A model generated the notes under the pieces. It did no database searches. It was not told the origin of the DNA and saw only the letters and a program-made list of their open reading frames with translations. From Agarilytica sp045430345 (GTDB lineage Bacteria; Pseudomonadota; Gammaproteobacteria; Pseudomonadales; Cellvibrionaceae), in contig JAILXT010000001.1 of assembly GCA_045430345.1 (NCBI GenBank), positions 124,001-188,000 of the forward strand: a stretch of DNA of 64,000 nucleotides, written 5' to 3'. Each line of letters opens with the position of its first letter. The first letter of the stretch is position 1. The position numbers and the translations under genes were made by a program. Of the stretch, positions 34,346 to 43,726 are shown piece after piece.

Positions 34346-35320
34346 ATGAAACTGCAGCAACTGCGCTACATCTGGGAGGTGGCACATCATGAACTTAATG
34401 TGTCAGCAACCGCGCAAAGTCTTTATACATCGCAACCAGGTATTAGTAAACAAATTCGCTTGTTAGAAGATGAGCTGGGCGTAGAGATCTTCTCGCGCAG
34501 CGGTAAACATCTAACACGGATTACTCCTGCTGGTGAGGCTATTTTAAGAACAGCTGGCGAGATTTTGCGCAAAGTTGAAAGCATCAAACAAGTTGCTCAA
34601 GAATTTAGCAACGAGAAGAAGGGTAGTCTCTCGATTGCGACCACGCATACGCAAGCACGTTATGCTTTGCCGAGAGTGATTGGTGACTTTATTCGTAAGT
34701 ATCCTGATGTTGCGTTACACATGCATCAGGGCACGCCTATGCAGATTTCTGAGATGGCTGCCGATGGCAGTGTCGATTTTGCAATTGCGACGGAAGCATT
34801 GGAGCTGTTCAGTGATTTGATCATGCTGCCGTGTTATCGCTGGAATCGTTGTGTGCTTGTTCCTAAAAACCACCCACTAACTCAGCTTTCGAATCTGTCG
34901 TTAGAGGATGTGGCTAAGCACCCGATCGTGACATACGTCTTTGGGTTTACGGGCCGCTCGAAGCTCGACGAAGCATTTATGGAGAGAGGGTTGGCACCTA
35001 AAGTTGTATTTACAGCTGCAGATGCTGATGTGATCAAAACTTATGTTCGCTTAGGGCTCGGTATTGGTATTGTCGCTAAGATGGCTTACAACCCGGCAGA
35101 AGATTCTGATCTTGTCGCGTTGGATGCGAGTCATTTGTTTGGTGCGAGTACAACGAAGATCGGTTTCCGTCGTGGTACTTTCTTAAGAGGCTTTATGTTC
35201 GAGTTTATTGAGGCTTTTGCACCGCATCTGACGAAAGAGGTGGTGAACGAAGCGTTTAACCGTCATTCCAAGTTGGAGCTAGACGAGTTGTTTTCTCACG
35301 TAGAGTTGCCTGAGTATTAA
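34346..35320 (+). CDS. cysB: LysR-type regulator CysB
   Basis: 324 residues. MKLQQLRYIWEVAHHELNVS opens the winged helix-turn-helix, and TAQSLYTSQPGISKQIRLLE is the recognition part. The effector domain starts about residue 90 (SIATTHTQARYALP), with the TTHTQ ligand loop that in CysB binds sulfate, O-acetylserine or N-acetylserine. CysB activates sulfur assimilation genes. In Pseudomonas it lies beside cysH, thrH and pabB, as here. It ends in a bidirectional terminator. Confidence 0.95.
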   Translation: MKLQQLRYIWEVAHHELNVSATAQSLYTSQPGISKQIRLLEDELGVEIFSRSGKHLTRITPAGEAILRTAGEILRKVESIKQVAQEFSNEKKGSLSIATTHTQARYALPRVIGDFIRKYPDVALHMHQGTPMQISEMAADGSVDFAIATEALELFSDLIMLPCYRWNRCVLVPKNHPLTQLSNLSLEDVAKHPIVTYVFGFTGRSKLDEAFMERGLAPKVVFTAADADVIKTYVRLGLGIGIVAKMAYNPAEDSDLVALDASHLFGASTTKIGFRRGTFLRGFMFEFIEAFAPHLTKEVVNEAFNRHSKLELDELFSHVELPEY

Positions 35321-35370
35321 TGCTCGGGGCGTCTTTGATCTCGCGGAATAGTGAGTGACTTAGAAAGAAA

Positions 35371-35400
35371 CAAAAAAGCCGGCATTAGCCGGCTTTTTTG
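35371..35400. terminator. Bidirectional intrinsic terminator between cysB and the thioredoxin-like gene
   Basis: CAAAAAAGCCGGC (35371-35383), loop ATTA, GCCGGCTTTTTTG (35388-35400): a perfect 13-bp stem with T-runs readable from both strands, placed between convergent genes. Confidence 0.95.
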
Positions 35401-35436
35401 TGTTTGATCACTTATCTAAACATAAGTGATAGAGGT

Positions 35437-35769
35437 CTATAGAAAATCTAGATCCTGATTATCCATAATATCTTTGAGCTCATCCGCTTCTTTTGTTTCT
35501 TGTTCAAGCACTTCCTTTAAAAACTTCATGTAAACGGTATAAATAACCGGCGCTTCTCCGTCTTTTTCAACGATAAAAAAGGGGGCGAAATTTACATTGT
35601 GTTCACGGGCTAGGGCGATACCGGCACTTTCAGGATCGCGCTCATCCGCGAGTACAACCTCATCTATACGTGCGATATGGCCAGAGCTTTCTAGCTTGTT
35701 TCCCACATCAATACATTTTTTACAGAGGGAGCCATCTTTTAAAATTTTCTTTACTAGCGTAATTTTCAT
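35437..35769 (-). CDS. Thioredoxin-fold small protein with CXXC, downstream of cysH
   Basis: 110 residues. KDGSLCKKCIDVG holds a C-x2-C pair at Cys16 and Cys19, in place of the usual WCGPC, followed by an alpha/beta pattern and a FAPFFIVE strand with the cis-Pro position (the Pro in NFAPFF). An acidic C-terminal helix ends it. It resembles a glutaredoxin/thioredoxin-like domain. The gene lies 47 bases after cysH on the same strand. Pseudomonas also has an uncharacterised gene between cysB and cysH. A role as electron donor or assembly aid to CysH is inferred. Confidence 0.72.
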   Translation of the reverse strand: MKITLVKKILKDGSLCKKCIDVGNKLESSGHIARIDEVVLADERDPESAGIALAREHNVNFAPFFIVEKDGEAPVIYTVYMKFLKEVLEQETKEADELKDIMDNQDLDFL

Positions 35770-35816
35770 TGGATTTCACACCGTTTGTGTAACGGCCTCA
35801 ATAAGGAAACCGTGGG

Positions 35817-36542
35817 TTATTTCTTTATATTGGTGCCGTGTAGGCCACACTCTTTTTGGGTTGACTCTTCCCACCACCAGCGGCCTTCACGTTCGTGCTG
35901 GCCCGGGTTAATCGGCCTGGTACAAGGTTCGCAACCGATAGAGAGATAGCCCTTATCGTGCAGGGCATTGTAGGGTACGTCATTTTCTTTAATATACTGC
36001 CATACCTGTTGAGATGTCCAATTCACCAGAGGGTTATATTTTATGAGCTGGTCATTTGGCCGGGCAAAAGCACGGTCGTTTTGGATGACGGGTATTTGGG
36101 CACGTGTTCCTGGGCTTTGGTCTTTTCGTTGACCGGTGACCCAGGCATCCACATCCAACAGTTTTTTACGCAATGGGCCGACTTTTCGAACGCCGCAACA
36201 CTCTTGGTGGTTGTCTTCATAGAAGCTATATAAGCCTTTTTCTGCAACCAGTGCTTGTACGGTGTCCGGGTTAGGGAACAATACGTCGATTGTGATGCTG
36301 TAGTGTTTACGTACCTTTTCCATGAATTGATACGTTTCTGCGTGCAAACGGCCTGTATCTAGGCTAAAAACGGCGACATCTGGTCTGATTTTGGTCGCCA
36401 TATCGACGAGCACGACGTCTTCTGCACCGGAAAACGATATGGCAATATTGTCGTGTTGTTCCAGGGCATAGCGCAGCACTTCTTCTGGGGAAGAGGTTTG
36501 TAGGGTGCTATCGACATCAACAAAATTGATCGCTTCGCTCAT
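35817..36542 (-). CDS. cysH: Assimilatory APS reductase [4Fe-4S] (CysH family)
   Basis: 241 residues. SFSGAEDVVLVDMA at 37-50 is the PP-loop. The iron-sulfur cysteines are present: Cys115-Cys116 in QECCGVRK and Cys204/Cys207 in GCEPCTRP. The catalytic Cys232 is in KECGLH at the C-terminus. The CC...CxxC set marks the enzyme that uses adenylyl sulfate directly (EC 1.8.4.10) and not the PAPS-only enterobacterial type. It reduces APS to sulfite with thioredoxin. Probably CysB-controlled. Confidence 0.93.
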   Translation of the reverse strand: MSEAINFVDVDSTLQTSSPEEVLRYALEQHDNIAISFSGAEDVVLVDMATKIRPDVAVFSLDTGRLHAETYQFMEKVRKHYSITIDVLFPNPDTVQALVAEKGLYSFYEDNHQECCGVRKVGPLRKKLLDVDAWVTGQRKDQSPGTRAQIPVIQNDRAFARPNDQLIKYNPLVNWTSQQVWQYIKENDVPYNALHDKGYLSIGCEPCTRPINPGQHEREGRWWWEESTQKECGLHGTNIKK

Positions 36543-36830
36543 CTAAAATTACCTATATTCTGCAAGTTATGACGTTTTGGGTCGAAATTCGCCGGAAGGA
36601 TAGCAGAGCTCCCTATCCAAGAGAAATATCGATGGCTTATACTTATATGCCAAAATTTAACGGATATTGATGCTGGTACAAAAAATGTTCATCTAGCGGG
36701 GTTTTGGCTGTCTAGATGCATTGGAAGTAGGGGCGAGTGAGAGGTCATGGTGTATTCACATCGTTTTCTCAGCACAACTACGTATCGGCAATTTATCAAT
36801 CTTTAATTGATTAACCACGAGGAGATCAGT

Positions 36831-37448
36831 GTGGAGCTGGCTTGTTTAGACCTTGAAGGGGTACTTATTCCTGAAATATGGATCAAATTTGCGGAAAAGA
36901 CGGGAATCGAAGCGCTTAAAGCAACGACTCGCGATATCCCAGATTACGATGAATTGATGACGATGCGCTTGGGTGAATTGGAAAAAGCCGGTCTGGGTTT
37001 AAATGAGATTCAAGAAGTCATCGCGACCCTAAGCCCACTTGAAGGCGCGGCTGAGTTTCTGGACTGGTTGCGTGAGCGCTTTCAGGTAGTGATCTTATCG
37101 GACACGTTTTATGAATTTGCGGGCCCGCTTATGAAACAGTTGGGTTACCCAACGCTGTTGTGTCATAAGTTAACGGTGGATGAAACCGGTAAAGTGACGG
37201 ATTATAATCTCCGCCAAGCGAATCCTAAGCGCCAGTGTATAGCGGCATTTAAGACACTGTATTATCGAACGATTGCGGCAGGGGATTCGTACAACGATAC
37301 AACCATGCTTGCTGAGGCCGACGCCGGTATTTTATTTAGTGCGCCGCAAAATGTGATTGAAGAGTTTCCTCAATTTCCTGCTGTGCATACCTATGAAGAT
37401 CTCAAAAAAGCGTTCATCGACGCGAGCGTGCGTAATCTCACACTTTAG
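36831..37448 (+). CDS. thrH: Bifunctional phosphoserine phosphatase / homoserine phosphotransferase ThrH
   Basis: 205 residues from GTG 36831, which has GAGGAG six bases upstream and gives the known ThrH start (MELACLDLEGVLIPEIW). HAD motifs: DLEGV with nucleophile Asp near 7, VILSDTFYEFAGPL near 88, and AAGDSYNDTTML near 150. ThrH moves phosphate from phosphoserine to homoserine and can supply threonine without ThrB. It is adjacent to cysH and pabB in the same arrangement as in Pseudomonas. Confidence 0.93.
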   Translation: MELACLDLEGVLIPEIWIKFAEKTGIEALKATTRDIPDYDELMTMRLGELEKAGLGLNEIQEVIATLSPLEGAAEFLDWLRERFQVVILSDTFYEFAGPLMKQLGYPTLLCHKLTVDETGKVTDYNLRQANPKRQCIAAFKTLYYRTIAAGDSYNDTTMLAEADAGILFSAPQNVIEEFPQFPAVHTYEDLKKAFIDASVRNLTL

Positions 37449-37452
37449 CGCG

Positions 37453-38781
37453 TTATGGGCTGAGTGCTTCCATAAGAATGCCAATTTTCTGTAAGGACTC
37501 TTGGTATTCTTCTTCGGGGTCGGAGTCGGCGACAATGCCACCTCCGCCCCAACAATAAATTTTTTCTTCGTTTATGAGTAGCGTTCGAATGGCAATGTTT
37601 GAATCGAACTTTCCATTTACGCTCATATAGCCGATTGCTCCGCAGTAGATATTGCGAGGATGATCTTCAAGCGTTTGGATGATCTCCATGGCTCTTTTCT
37701 TGGGTGCGCCTGTAATAGAGCCGCCGGGGAAACAACGAAGAAAAAATGTCAGTGGCGATATGCCAGACGATATTTCACCTTCTACCGTGCTGACCAAGTG
37801 ATGCACATTCGCAAAACTTTCCAATTCGAAAAGTTTAGGCACGGTGACGGAGTTTGGTTGGCAGGATTGACTGAAATCATTCCGCAGCAAATCGACGATC
37901 ATGACGTTTTCTGCGCGGTTTTTTTCACTATTTTTAAGCCGCTTTGCTAAATCTTTATCTTCTTCCGAGCTTAGGCCGCGGGGCGCAGTGCCCTTAATGG
38001 GTTGGGTTTTCGCTTTGGAACCATCGATTTGAATAAAACGTTCGGGAGATAAGCTTAGAACAGCGTCTTCGCCTAATTTGAGGTAGGCCGAAAACGGGCT
38101 GGGCATTACCTTGCGCAGTGATAGGTAAGCGTCGAGGCTATTTCCTGAAAAATTCCCGCTAAACCTTTGCGCATAATTTATTTGGTAGGTGTCGCCAGCG
38201 ATGATATGACGTTTGATTTTATCAAAATTTTCTAAGTAGTCTTCTTTACTTAAGTCTGCGGAAAAACCATCCACAAAAAAATCCGGCTCCGGTATGTTAA
38301 TGGGGAGGGAGAGGGTTTCTAGAATAAAGGCCCTAAACTTTTCGTTGCAGAAGTCGGTAAACACCAGATGCGCTGTTTTATCTTTGTGATCTTGAATTAA
38401 AGCCCAATGGTAAACACCGAAATAGCTGGCTGTGCGTCGGTCTTTTGGTTCTATACCGAAAGCTTCAGCGTTGAACTCGTAATTAAAGTAGCCGATAACG
38501 CCCCCCACAAAAGGCAGTTGCTCATTGTTGGTGAGTTCGTGCGGTGTATATGCTTGAACGCTTTCAAAGCTTTCTTCTAAGGCTTCAACACTTGGGTTTC
38601 GTAATATTTCAGTGGGTGCGGCGCATAAGATATCAAAGCGTCCGTAAGTCGAAAGCGGTTTACCACTGTCGAGCCAAACGGGGTGATCTAGGGCGGATAG
38701 CGACAAAAAATAGCTATCCGAGTTTGTTCGGTATTCTATTTGAATCACGCTTTGTGTTTGATTGTTGTGTTGCTTCGGCAT
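37453..38781 (-). CDS. pabB: Aminodeoxychorismate synthase component I
   Basis: 442 residues of the chorismate-binding family. FNYEFNAEAFG near 116 belongs to the N-terminal domain. The catalytic half has DTYQINYAQRF near 197, LSLSPERFIQ, QPIKGTAPRG near 262 with the Lys that forms a covalent link in PabB (PIKGT, as opposed to PIAGT in TrpE), NVMIVDLLRNDFSQ near 295, and FPGGSITGAPKKRAMEII near 359. It makes aminodeoxychorismate, the substrate for PabC at 17.8 kb. It converges on thrH with a four-base gap. Confidence 0.95.
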   Translation of the reverse strand: MPKQHNNQTQSVIQIEYRTNSDSYFLSLSALDHPVWLDSGKPLSTYGRFDILCAAPTEILRNPSVEALEESFESVQAYTPHELTNNEQLPFVGGVIGYFNYEFNAEAFGIEPKDRRTASYFGVYHWALIQDHKDKTAHLVFTDFCNEKFRAFILETLSLPINIPEPDFFVDGFSADLSKEDYLENFDKIKRHIIAGDTYQINYAQRFSGNFSGNSLDAYLSLRKVMPSPFSAYLKLGEDAVLSLSPERFIQIDGSKAKTQPIKGTAPRGLSSEEDKDLAKRLKNSEKNRAENVMIVDLLRNDFSQSCQPNSVTVPKLFELESFANVHHLVSTVEGEISSGISPLTFFLRCFPGGSITGAPKKRAMEIIQTLEDHPRNIYCGAIGYMSVNGKFDSNIAIRTLLINEEKIYCWGGGGIVADSDPEEEYQESLQKIGILMEALSP

Positions 38782-38924
38782 AAAAAGTAACTGGGTGAGG
38801 AATCTGTATTTTACGCCTTGGCAGCACTTTTTACTATGCAGCGGGTGTTGCGCGTGTCATTGGTGCCAAACGTGGCTAGGTCCCTTATAATGCGGGGTAT
38901 AACAGTCCACTTAGGAGCAGAAGC

Positions 38925-39257
38925 GTGTCGTTTTTTGCGTTGGAGCAGCTGAGCCGCTTACACGATGGTTATAAACAATCTTATACCGTAGCTGGGCAGC
39001 ATCTCCTGCTTTGTCAGCTTGAGGGTCACGTGTTTCTGATTGAGAATCGCTGTCCTCATATGGATGTGCCGTTGTTGAGTGCCACTATTTTGCCGGACAC
39101 TCAGTTGCGCTGTCAGGCACATGGCATTGCTTTTGACTTAAATACGGGCAGGGCGGTTGGGCCTTTGGCAGATACCCTGGATTGTGTGAAAAAGTTTTCC
39201 GTTGTCTACGAGGGCGCGCAAGTAGGGATTGACCTAGCCGAGTTAGGCGCCGCTTAG
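38925..39257 (+). CDS. Rieske-type [2Fe-2S] ferredoxin
   Basis: 110 residues. The two cluster-binding motifs are C-x-H (NRCPHMDVPLL near 42) and C-x2-H (LRCQAHGIAFDLNTGRA near 66), with GPLADTL as the third conserved part. Such stand-alone Rieske proteins are soluble electron carriers, often for oxygenases. No oxygenase is adjacent in the window (the L16 hydroxylase at 41 kb is iron/2-oxoglutarate-dependent and does not need one). The partner is unknown. Confidence 0.85.
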   Translation: MSFFALEQLSRLHDGYKQSYTVAGQHLLLCQLEGHVFLIENRCPHMDVPLLSATILPDTQLRCQAHGIAFDLNTGRAVGPLADTLDCVKKFSVVYEGAQVGIDLAELGAA

Positions 39258-39320
39258 CTAGCTTGTCTAGTATTTCCTAGCACTAAATCTTGTTTATAAA
39301 GGTTCTGTATTTAGCTACCG

Positions 39321-40256
39321 CTAAAGTATTTGCCTGCTTAGGTTCGGGTCTGGAGCACTATGCTGCTCCCATAACGTCGTGAACTCTTCGAGTCGTGTTT
39401 TTGACTCTGGTCCGGCGCGGTAGGTTGCGAAGCCTTCCAAATTCTTTTCATCGTTAAAATACACCATAAGCTGTTGATCCACGACCGTATATCCTTCACT
39501 GATAGTGTAAGGAGCTTCGTGCAGTTTATGCAGTGTTACCGCGGAGGGAAGTCGTTGCGCAAGGTTTACAATGGGGTGGTGGTGACTGCCAAGAGCGCTG
39601 GTATCTTGTATTAATATTTTGATATTGACACCGCGATGGCTGCGGGCCATTTGGGATATTTTATCCGCAACCTCATGGGAAAATATTTTAGGGTCGAGCG
39701 CCGTAGTGAGTATGCAGGCCGAGCGTTTTCCACACCCAAAAATATGTCTTAAATGGTGAGCGAATTGTTGAGCGTCGTTGAGACGAATGACGTTATTGTC
39801 AAATAGTGCCGTGAGCGCGCTCCTATTTCCATGCTGAAAAAACATGCGTTGGTGAGGCAGATTGGCATCTAAAAATGTCTCACCGTCTGAGGTGAAATGA
39901 CATTGTTCGTACAAGGGGAGTGCAGCGGTTTGTGCATTAAGCGAAAGGTTAGGTAGCCCTGGTTGTGACAGTGCCCAGCGCACTATATATTTGATAAGGG
40001 CGATGCCGTAGCCTTGCCGTCGATATTTTTTGAGGATGCAAATTCTGCCGAGTTGTCCGGTATGGATAAGTCTTCCCGTTGCAATGGGGGTTCCGTCAAG
40101 CTCGCCGATAAAATGTTGTGTCGTTTCGTTGCCATCGTATTCATCAAGCTCTAATTCAATGGGCACATTTTGCTCTTCAACAAAAACGATATGCCGTAAC
40201 TCGGTCAGCGTTTTGGCTTCGGTTGACCAATTCGCAAGTCTGATAGAGAAGCTCAT
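39321..40256 (-). CDS. GNAT acetyltransferase with a C-terminal extra domain
   Basis: 311 residues. Residues 1-140 form an ElaA-like GNAT domain: RHIVFVEEQNVPIELELDEY, then GRICILKKYRRQGYGIALIK near 69-88 as the acetyl-CoA loop (R-x-x-G-x-G/A), and LNAQTAALPLYEQCHF. From ~150 a second alpha/beta domain follows, with segments such as NIKILIQDTSALGSHHHPIV that resemble the inactive phospholipase-D-like domain (DUF7931) found fused to GNATs in Pseudomonas relatives. The substrate is unknown. It lies next to roxA-purB as in related genomes. Confidence 0.78.
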   Translation of the reverse strand: MSFSIRLANWSTEAKTLTELRHIVFVEEQNVPIELELDEYDGNETTQHFIGELDGTPIATGRLIHTGQLGRICILKKYRRQGYGIALIKYIVRWALSQPGLPNLSLNAQTAALPLYEQCHFTSDGETFLDANLPHQRMFFQHGNRSALTALFDNNVIRLNDAQQFAHHLRHIFGCGKRSACILTTALDPKIFSHEVADKISQMARSHRGVNIKILIQDTSALGSHHHPIVNLAQRLPSAVTLHKLHEAPYTISEGYTVVDQQLMVYFNDEKNLEGFATYRAGPESKTRLEEFTTLWEQHSAPDPNLSRQIL

Positions 40257-40353
40257 ATACGAGTGAACCTTTTGAGTTTTTCGATTCGTAGGTGTATTGG
40301 CTACATGATGATCGTAATTTTATGTGAGACTTAGACAAGTCAGTCGTTGTAAG

Positions 40354-41490
40354 TTAATTCTGACGCAATAACCCGTCAGCAGCCAAACTTTTTAATACGT
40401 TTTTGTCTGAATCATCGAAGTCTGTATATCTTAATTCTTGAAAATGGCTGAGCCGTTGTGCCAGCTTTTCGGAACATTGCCACGGCTTGCCGTTGATAAA
40501 ACATTTTGCCGTATCGTTTGTATCCGAGAAATAACTGACGCGGCAGTATTCACTGAGTTTACAACGGAAATTTTCTTCGAGTTCGTTTGGCGATAGCGCG
40601 TCAAACATGGCGTCGATCGGTTGTTTTAATTCTGTCGCGTATTGGGCAAGCCAAGAGGCGATCGCATGTTTGTCGCTAGAAAGGTCTTGCAAAATAGATT
40701 GAAAGTGATGAATAGAGTCTTCACTGATTTTTCCGATATCGTTATTTGGGTGAAGTTTTGGGTCGGAATAACGTAGGTCTTCGTTGAATGTTGAAGCCGC
40801 TTCTTGGCTATAGTCGAGTATAAAGTCGGCGTGGCTGGGCGCTCGAAAGCCAATAGAATAGGTCATACACTCGCCAACGGCTTCGCCCCAATGCGCTTTT
40901 TTTGCAGGTACATATAGCATGTCCCCAGGGGATAAAACCCAGTCCTCCTCCGTTGAAAAGTCCTGCAGTATTTTCATCGGTTGATTTGGAATGAGTGGAG
41001 AGGCGGATGAACATTCTTGGCCAAGTCGCCAGCGGCGTTCCCCTTCGGCTTGTAAAAGAAAGACATCATAGTAATCAAAGTGGGGGCCAACACCGCCGCC
41101 GTCGCTTGCATAGCTGATCATGATATCGTCTAGGCGCCAGTTAGGTAGGAAGCGAAATGCCTTTAATAGGGCGTTGATTTGCGGGTCGAGGCTATCGACA
41201 TGTTGGACGAGTAGGGTCCAGTGATGTTCGGGTAACGTGGTAAACCGTTCTTCTTCAAGCGGTCCGTGCTCAACTTGCCATTGATGTTTATTTTCGACAA
41301 TTAATCGCGATTCAACGTCTTCTTCAAGACTGAGACCTGCGAGTTCGTCAGGACTAATGAGCGATGAAAAGTTGGGAAAGGCTTGCCGAATTAGCAGTGG
41401 TTTTTTTTGCCAGTAATCGCTAAAAAACGTGTTGAGGCTAATATCCCCTAAATGAGTCAACGGAGAAAATTGTTTCATATCGTCGCTCAT
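40354..41490 (-). CDS. roxA: 50S ribosomal protein L16 3-hydroxylase (RoxA/YcfD-like cupin oxygenase)
   Basis: 378 residues. The JmjC/cupin core has iron-binding HFDYYDVFLLQAEGERRW near 137-154 (H-x-D) and the distal His in VPAKKAHWGEAVG near 192. The N-terminal NTFFSDYWQKKPLLIRQAF is typical. It hydroxylates an arginine of ribosomal protein L16 using 2-oxoglutarate, iron(II) and oxygen. The C-terminal winged-helix part follows. It precedes purB as in other gammaproteobacteria. Confidence 0.93.
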   Translation of the reverse strand: MSDDMKQFSPLTHLGDISLNTFFSDYWQKKPLLIRQAFPNFSSLISPDELAGLSLEEDVESRLIVENKHQWQVEHGPLEEERFTTLPEHHWTLLVQHVDSLDPQINALLKAFRFLPNWRLDDIMISYASDGGGVGPHFDYYDVFLLQAEGERRWRLGQECSSASPLIPNQPMKILQDFSTEEDWVLSPGDMLYVPAKKAHWGEAVGECMTYSIGFRAPSHADFILDYSQEAASTFNEDLRYSDPKLHPNNDIGKISEDSIHHFQSILQDLSSDKHAIASWLAQYATELKQPIDAMFDALSPNELEENFRCKLSEYCRVSYFSDTNDTAKCFINGKPWQCSEKLAQRLSHFQELRYTDFDDSDKNVLKSLAADGLLRQN

Positions 41491-41520
41491 TTTTAGGGGG
41501 TTGTAGGGAGGGCGCTTGGC

Positions 41521-42891
41521 TTATTTAATGGCTTTTGCTTGTTCAACAGCGTTGCCAATATAACTGGCCGGCGTCATTGCTGTAAGCGCTTGTTTTGCTT
41601 CGTCAGGAATCTCGAGTGAAGCGATAAACGTTGCAAGAGTTTCTTGTGTAATCGCTTGTCCACGCGTTAAAGCTTTAAGCTTTTCGTATGGCTCTTCTAC
41701 TGCGTAGCGACGCATAACAGTTTGAATGGGTTCCGCTAAGACTTCCCATGCTGCGTCTAAATCTTCCGAAAGGGCGTTTTCGTTAATGAGCAATTTACTG
41801 ATGCCTTTCATTGTTGATGCATAAGCGATTGCACTGTAGCCAAAACCAACACCCATATTTCTCAATACGGTTGAGTCAGTAAGGTCACGCTGCCAGCGAG
41901 AAACGGGTAGTTTTGCTGAAAGGTGACCAAATACAGCGTTTGCTAGGCCAAGATTACCCTCTGAGTTTTCAAAGTCGATGGGGTTTACTTTGTGAGGCAT
42001 CGTAGAAGAACCTACTTCACCCGCAATGGTTTTTTGTTTGAAGTAGCCCAGGGAAATGTAGCCCCAAATATCACGATCAAAATCGAGCAAAATGGTGTTG
42101 TATCGGCAGATTGCATCGAAAAGCTCGGCAATATAGTCGTGCGGCTCAATTTGTGTGGTGTATGGGTTCCAGTTTAATCCCAAGCTTTCGACAAATGTTT
42201 CTGCATTTCCCTGCCAATCAATATTTGGATAAGCTGAAAGGTGAGCGTTGTAATTGCCCACTGCGCCATTTATTTTCCCGAGAATTTCCACGTTTTCGAC
42301 TTGTTTAATTTGGCGCTGTAAGCGCGCAGCAACGTTGGCGAGCTCTTTACCCATGGTTGAAGGCGAGGCAGTCTGCCCGTGGGTGCGTGACAACATCGGG
42401 ACGCTTGCATATTCGTTTGCCAAATTGGAGATCGCGTTCGAGATAGATCTCATTGTCGGTAGTAGGACGGTATCTCGGCCTTCTTTTAACATTAAACCGT
42501 GGCTGAGGTTGTTGATGTCTTCTGAGGTGCACGCAAAATGGACGAATTCTGTAATGGCATTAAGTTCGGTGTTATCTTTGATGCGGTTTTTAATGAAGTA
42601 TTCAACCGCTTTTACGTCGTGGTTGGTGGTGCGTTCTTCGTCTTTAATTGCTTGGGCATCTGCTTCGCAAAAGTTCTCCACCATGTCGTTGAGTACGCCT
42701 TGTGCTTCCGCGCTTAGTTCTGGCACTTCGGATATTTCGGGGTGTGCTGCTAAGCGTTGTAGCCAGCGGACCTCAACTTCAACGCGGAAGCGAATAAGCC
42801 CGTATTCGCTGAATGTTGTACGTAGTGCGTCTGTTTTACTGCCGTAACGGCCGTCGATAGGGGAAACTGCGGATAAAGGGGAAAGATCCAT
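41521..42891 (-). CDS. purB: Adenylosuccinate lyase
   Basis: 456 residues from ATG 42891 (MDLSPLSAVSPIDGRY), exactly the E. coli length; the frame extends six codons to ATG 42909. The signature GSSTMPHKVNPIDFENSEGN near 294-313 carries the catalytic Ser, and SRTHGQTASPSTMG near 167 the catalytic His. TSEDINNLSHGLML follows the substrate loop. It acts twice in purine synthesis. hflD and mnmA lie upstream in the same direction, the usual order. Confidence 0.96.
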   Translation of the reverse strand: MDLSPLSAVSPIDGRYGSKTDALRTTFSEYGLIRFRVEVEVRWLQRLAAHPEISEVPELSAEAQGVLNDMVENFCEADAQAIKDEERTTNHDVKAVEYFIKNRIKDNTELNAITEFVHFACTSEDINNLSHGLMLKEGRDTVLLPTMRSISNAISNLANEYASVPMLSRTHGQTASPSTMGKELANVAARLQRQIKQVENVEILGKINGAVGNYNAHLSAYPNIDWQGNAETFVESLGLNWNPYTTQIEPHDYIAELFDAICRYNTILLDFDRDIWGYISLGYFKQKTIAGEVGSSTMPHKVNPIDFENSEGNLGLANAVFGHLSAKLPVSRWQRDLTDSTVLRNMGVGFGYSAIAYASTMKGISKLLINENALSEDLDAAWEVLAEPIQTVMRRYAVEEPYEKLKALTRGQAITQETLATFIASLEIPDEAKQALTAMTPASYIGNAVEQAKAIK

Positions 42892-43058
42892 TGCCTGAAT
42901 ACGTCTCATATGGGAGTTGAAAAAGGGGGCGAATTTTAGCTTAAAACCTGTGCAAATGCCTATGGGGTTTGTTGTTTTAGGCGAAAAACGGTGTTTGTTG
43001 CTGTGAAATAGGCATTTTTAGGTCAAAAGGGGCGGAGTAACTGAATGTAAGGAGCGAG

Positions 43059-43691
43059 CTAATGCTTCTGGGCTTCCAGAAGAAGCTGCTCTGTTGCCTC
43101 GGTTATTTTCCCTCGATAGAGCAAGAGCTGCCAGCGAGTGCCCCCGACTTGCCTCCAGAGTGTGATAGATCGAATGGCGGCCAACAGCAGTGCGCGTACC
43201 TGGGATGCCACTCGGGACTGTTGAAGATAGGCGGGTTCCCCCATGACCTGGATGCGGTATTGAAATTTGCTGATCGTGTCTGTGTAGATGTCGGCGATGT
43301 TGGATATGACATTGTCGTGCGTAACACCAAAATGCTGCACTTGGTTTTCTACTTTTTCCAGGCGGTTGCCAATGACGTAGAGCACTTCTGTGCGCCGTGC
43401 TAGCCGTTTTTGAAGGTGCATAACCCCCAGCATGTAACGCAGTAGGTCGGCATTTTTCGGTGAACGATGATCATTGAGTAGGCGTTCGAGGGCTTCTAAC
43501 CCTCGCCTAATGTTATGGACGTCCCCATATACGGATTCAGTGGTTTCCGGTGATTGAATTAGAAGGCTATTAACTGCGGTTTCGAACTCATCCGTGTTCA
43601 AGTATCCGGTCTTTGCTAATTGTTCGACTAGGTTAGCCGCTTGGGCTGCACCGGCCAGCGAAATCGCGATGTTGCGCCACGTGTTCTCCAA
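43059..43691 (-). CDS. hflD: High-frequency lysogenization protein HflD homologue
   Basis: 210 residues, nearly all alpha-helical. TWRNIAISLAGAAQAANLVEQ opens the protein and LEALERLLNDHRSPKNADLLRY lies near 68. RYMLGVMHLQKRLARR and the GEPAYLQQSRVASQVRALLL stretch are typical of YcfC/HflD. In E. coli it binds phage lambda CII and sits at the membrane; its native role is unclear. It lies between mnmA and purB with a 35-base gap to mnmA, as usual. Confidence 0.93.
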   Translation of the reverse strand: MENTWRNIAISLAGAAQAANLVEQLAKTGYLNTDEFETAVNSLLIQSPETTESVYGDVHNIRRGLEALERLLNDHRSPKNADLLRYMLGVMHLQKRLARRTEVLYVIGNRLEKVENQVQHFGVTHDNVISNIADIYTDTISKFQYRIQVMGEPAYLQQSRVASQVRALLLAAIRSITLWRQVGGTRWQLLLYRGKITEATEQLLLEAQKH

Positions 43692-43726
43692 TGTAACCTC
43701 TGATAATGTCTTTTTGTTTTGCGTGT

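Noticed and set aside
42254..42847. Long open frame on the plus strand antisense to purB
   Set aside because: It lies wholly inside purB, whose protein is a clear full-length match, and its translation is Ser/Thr-rich without any domain pattern.
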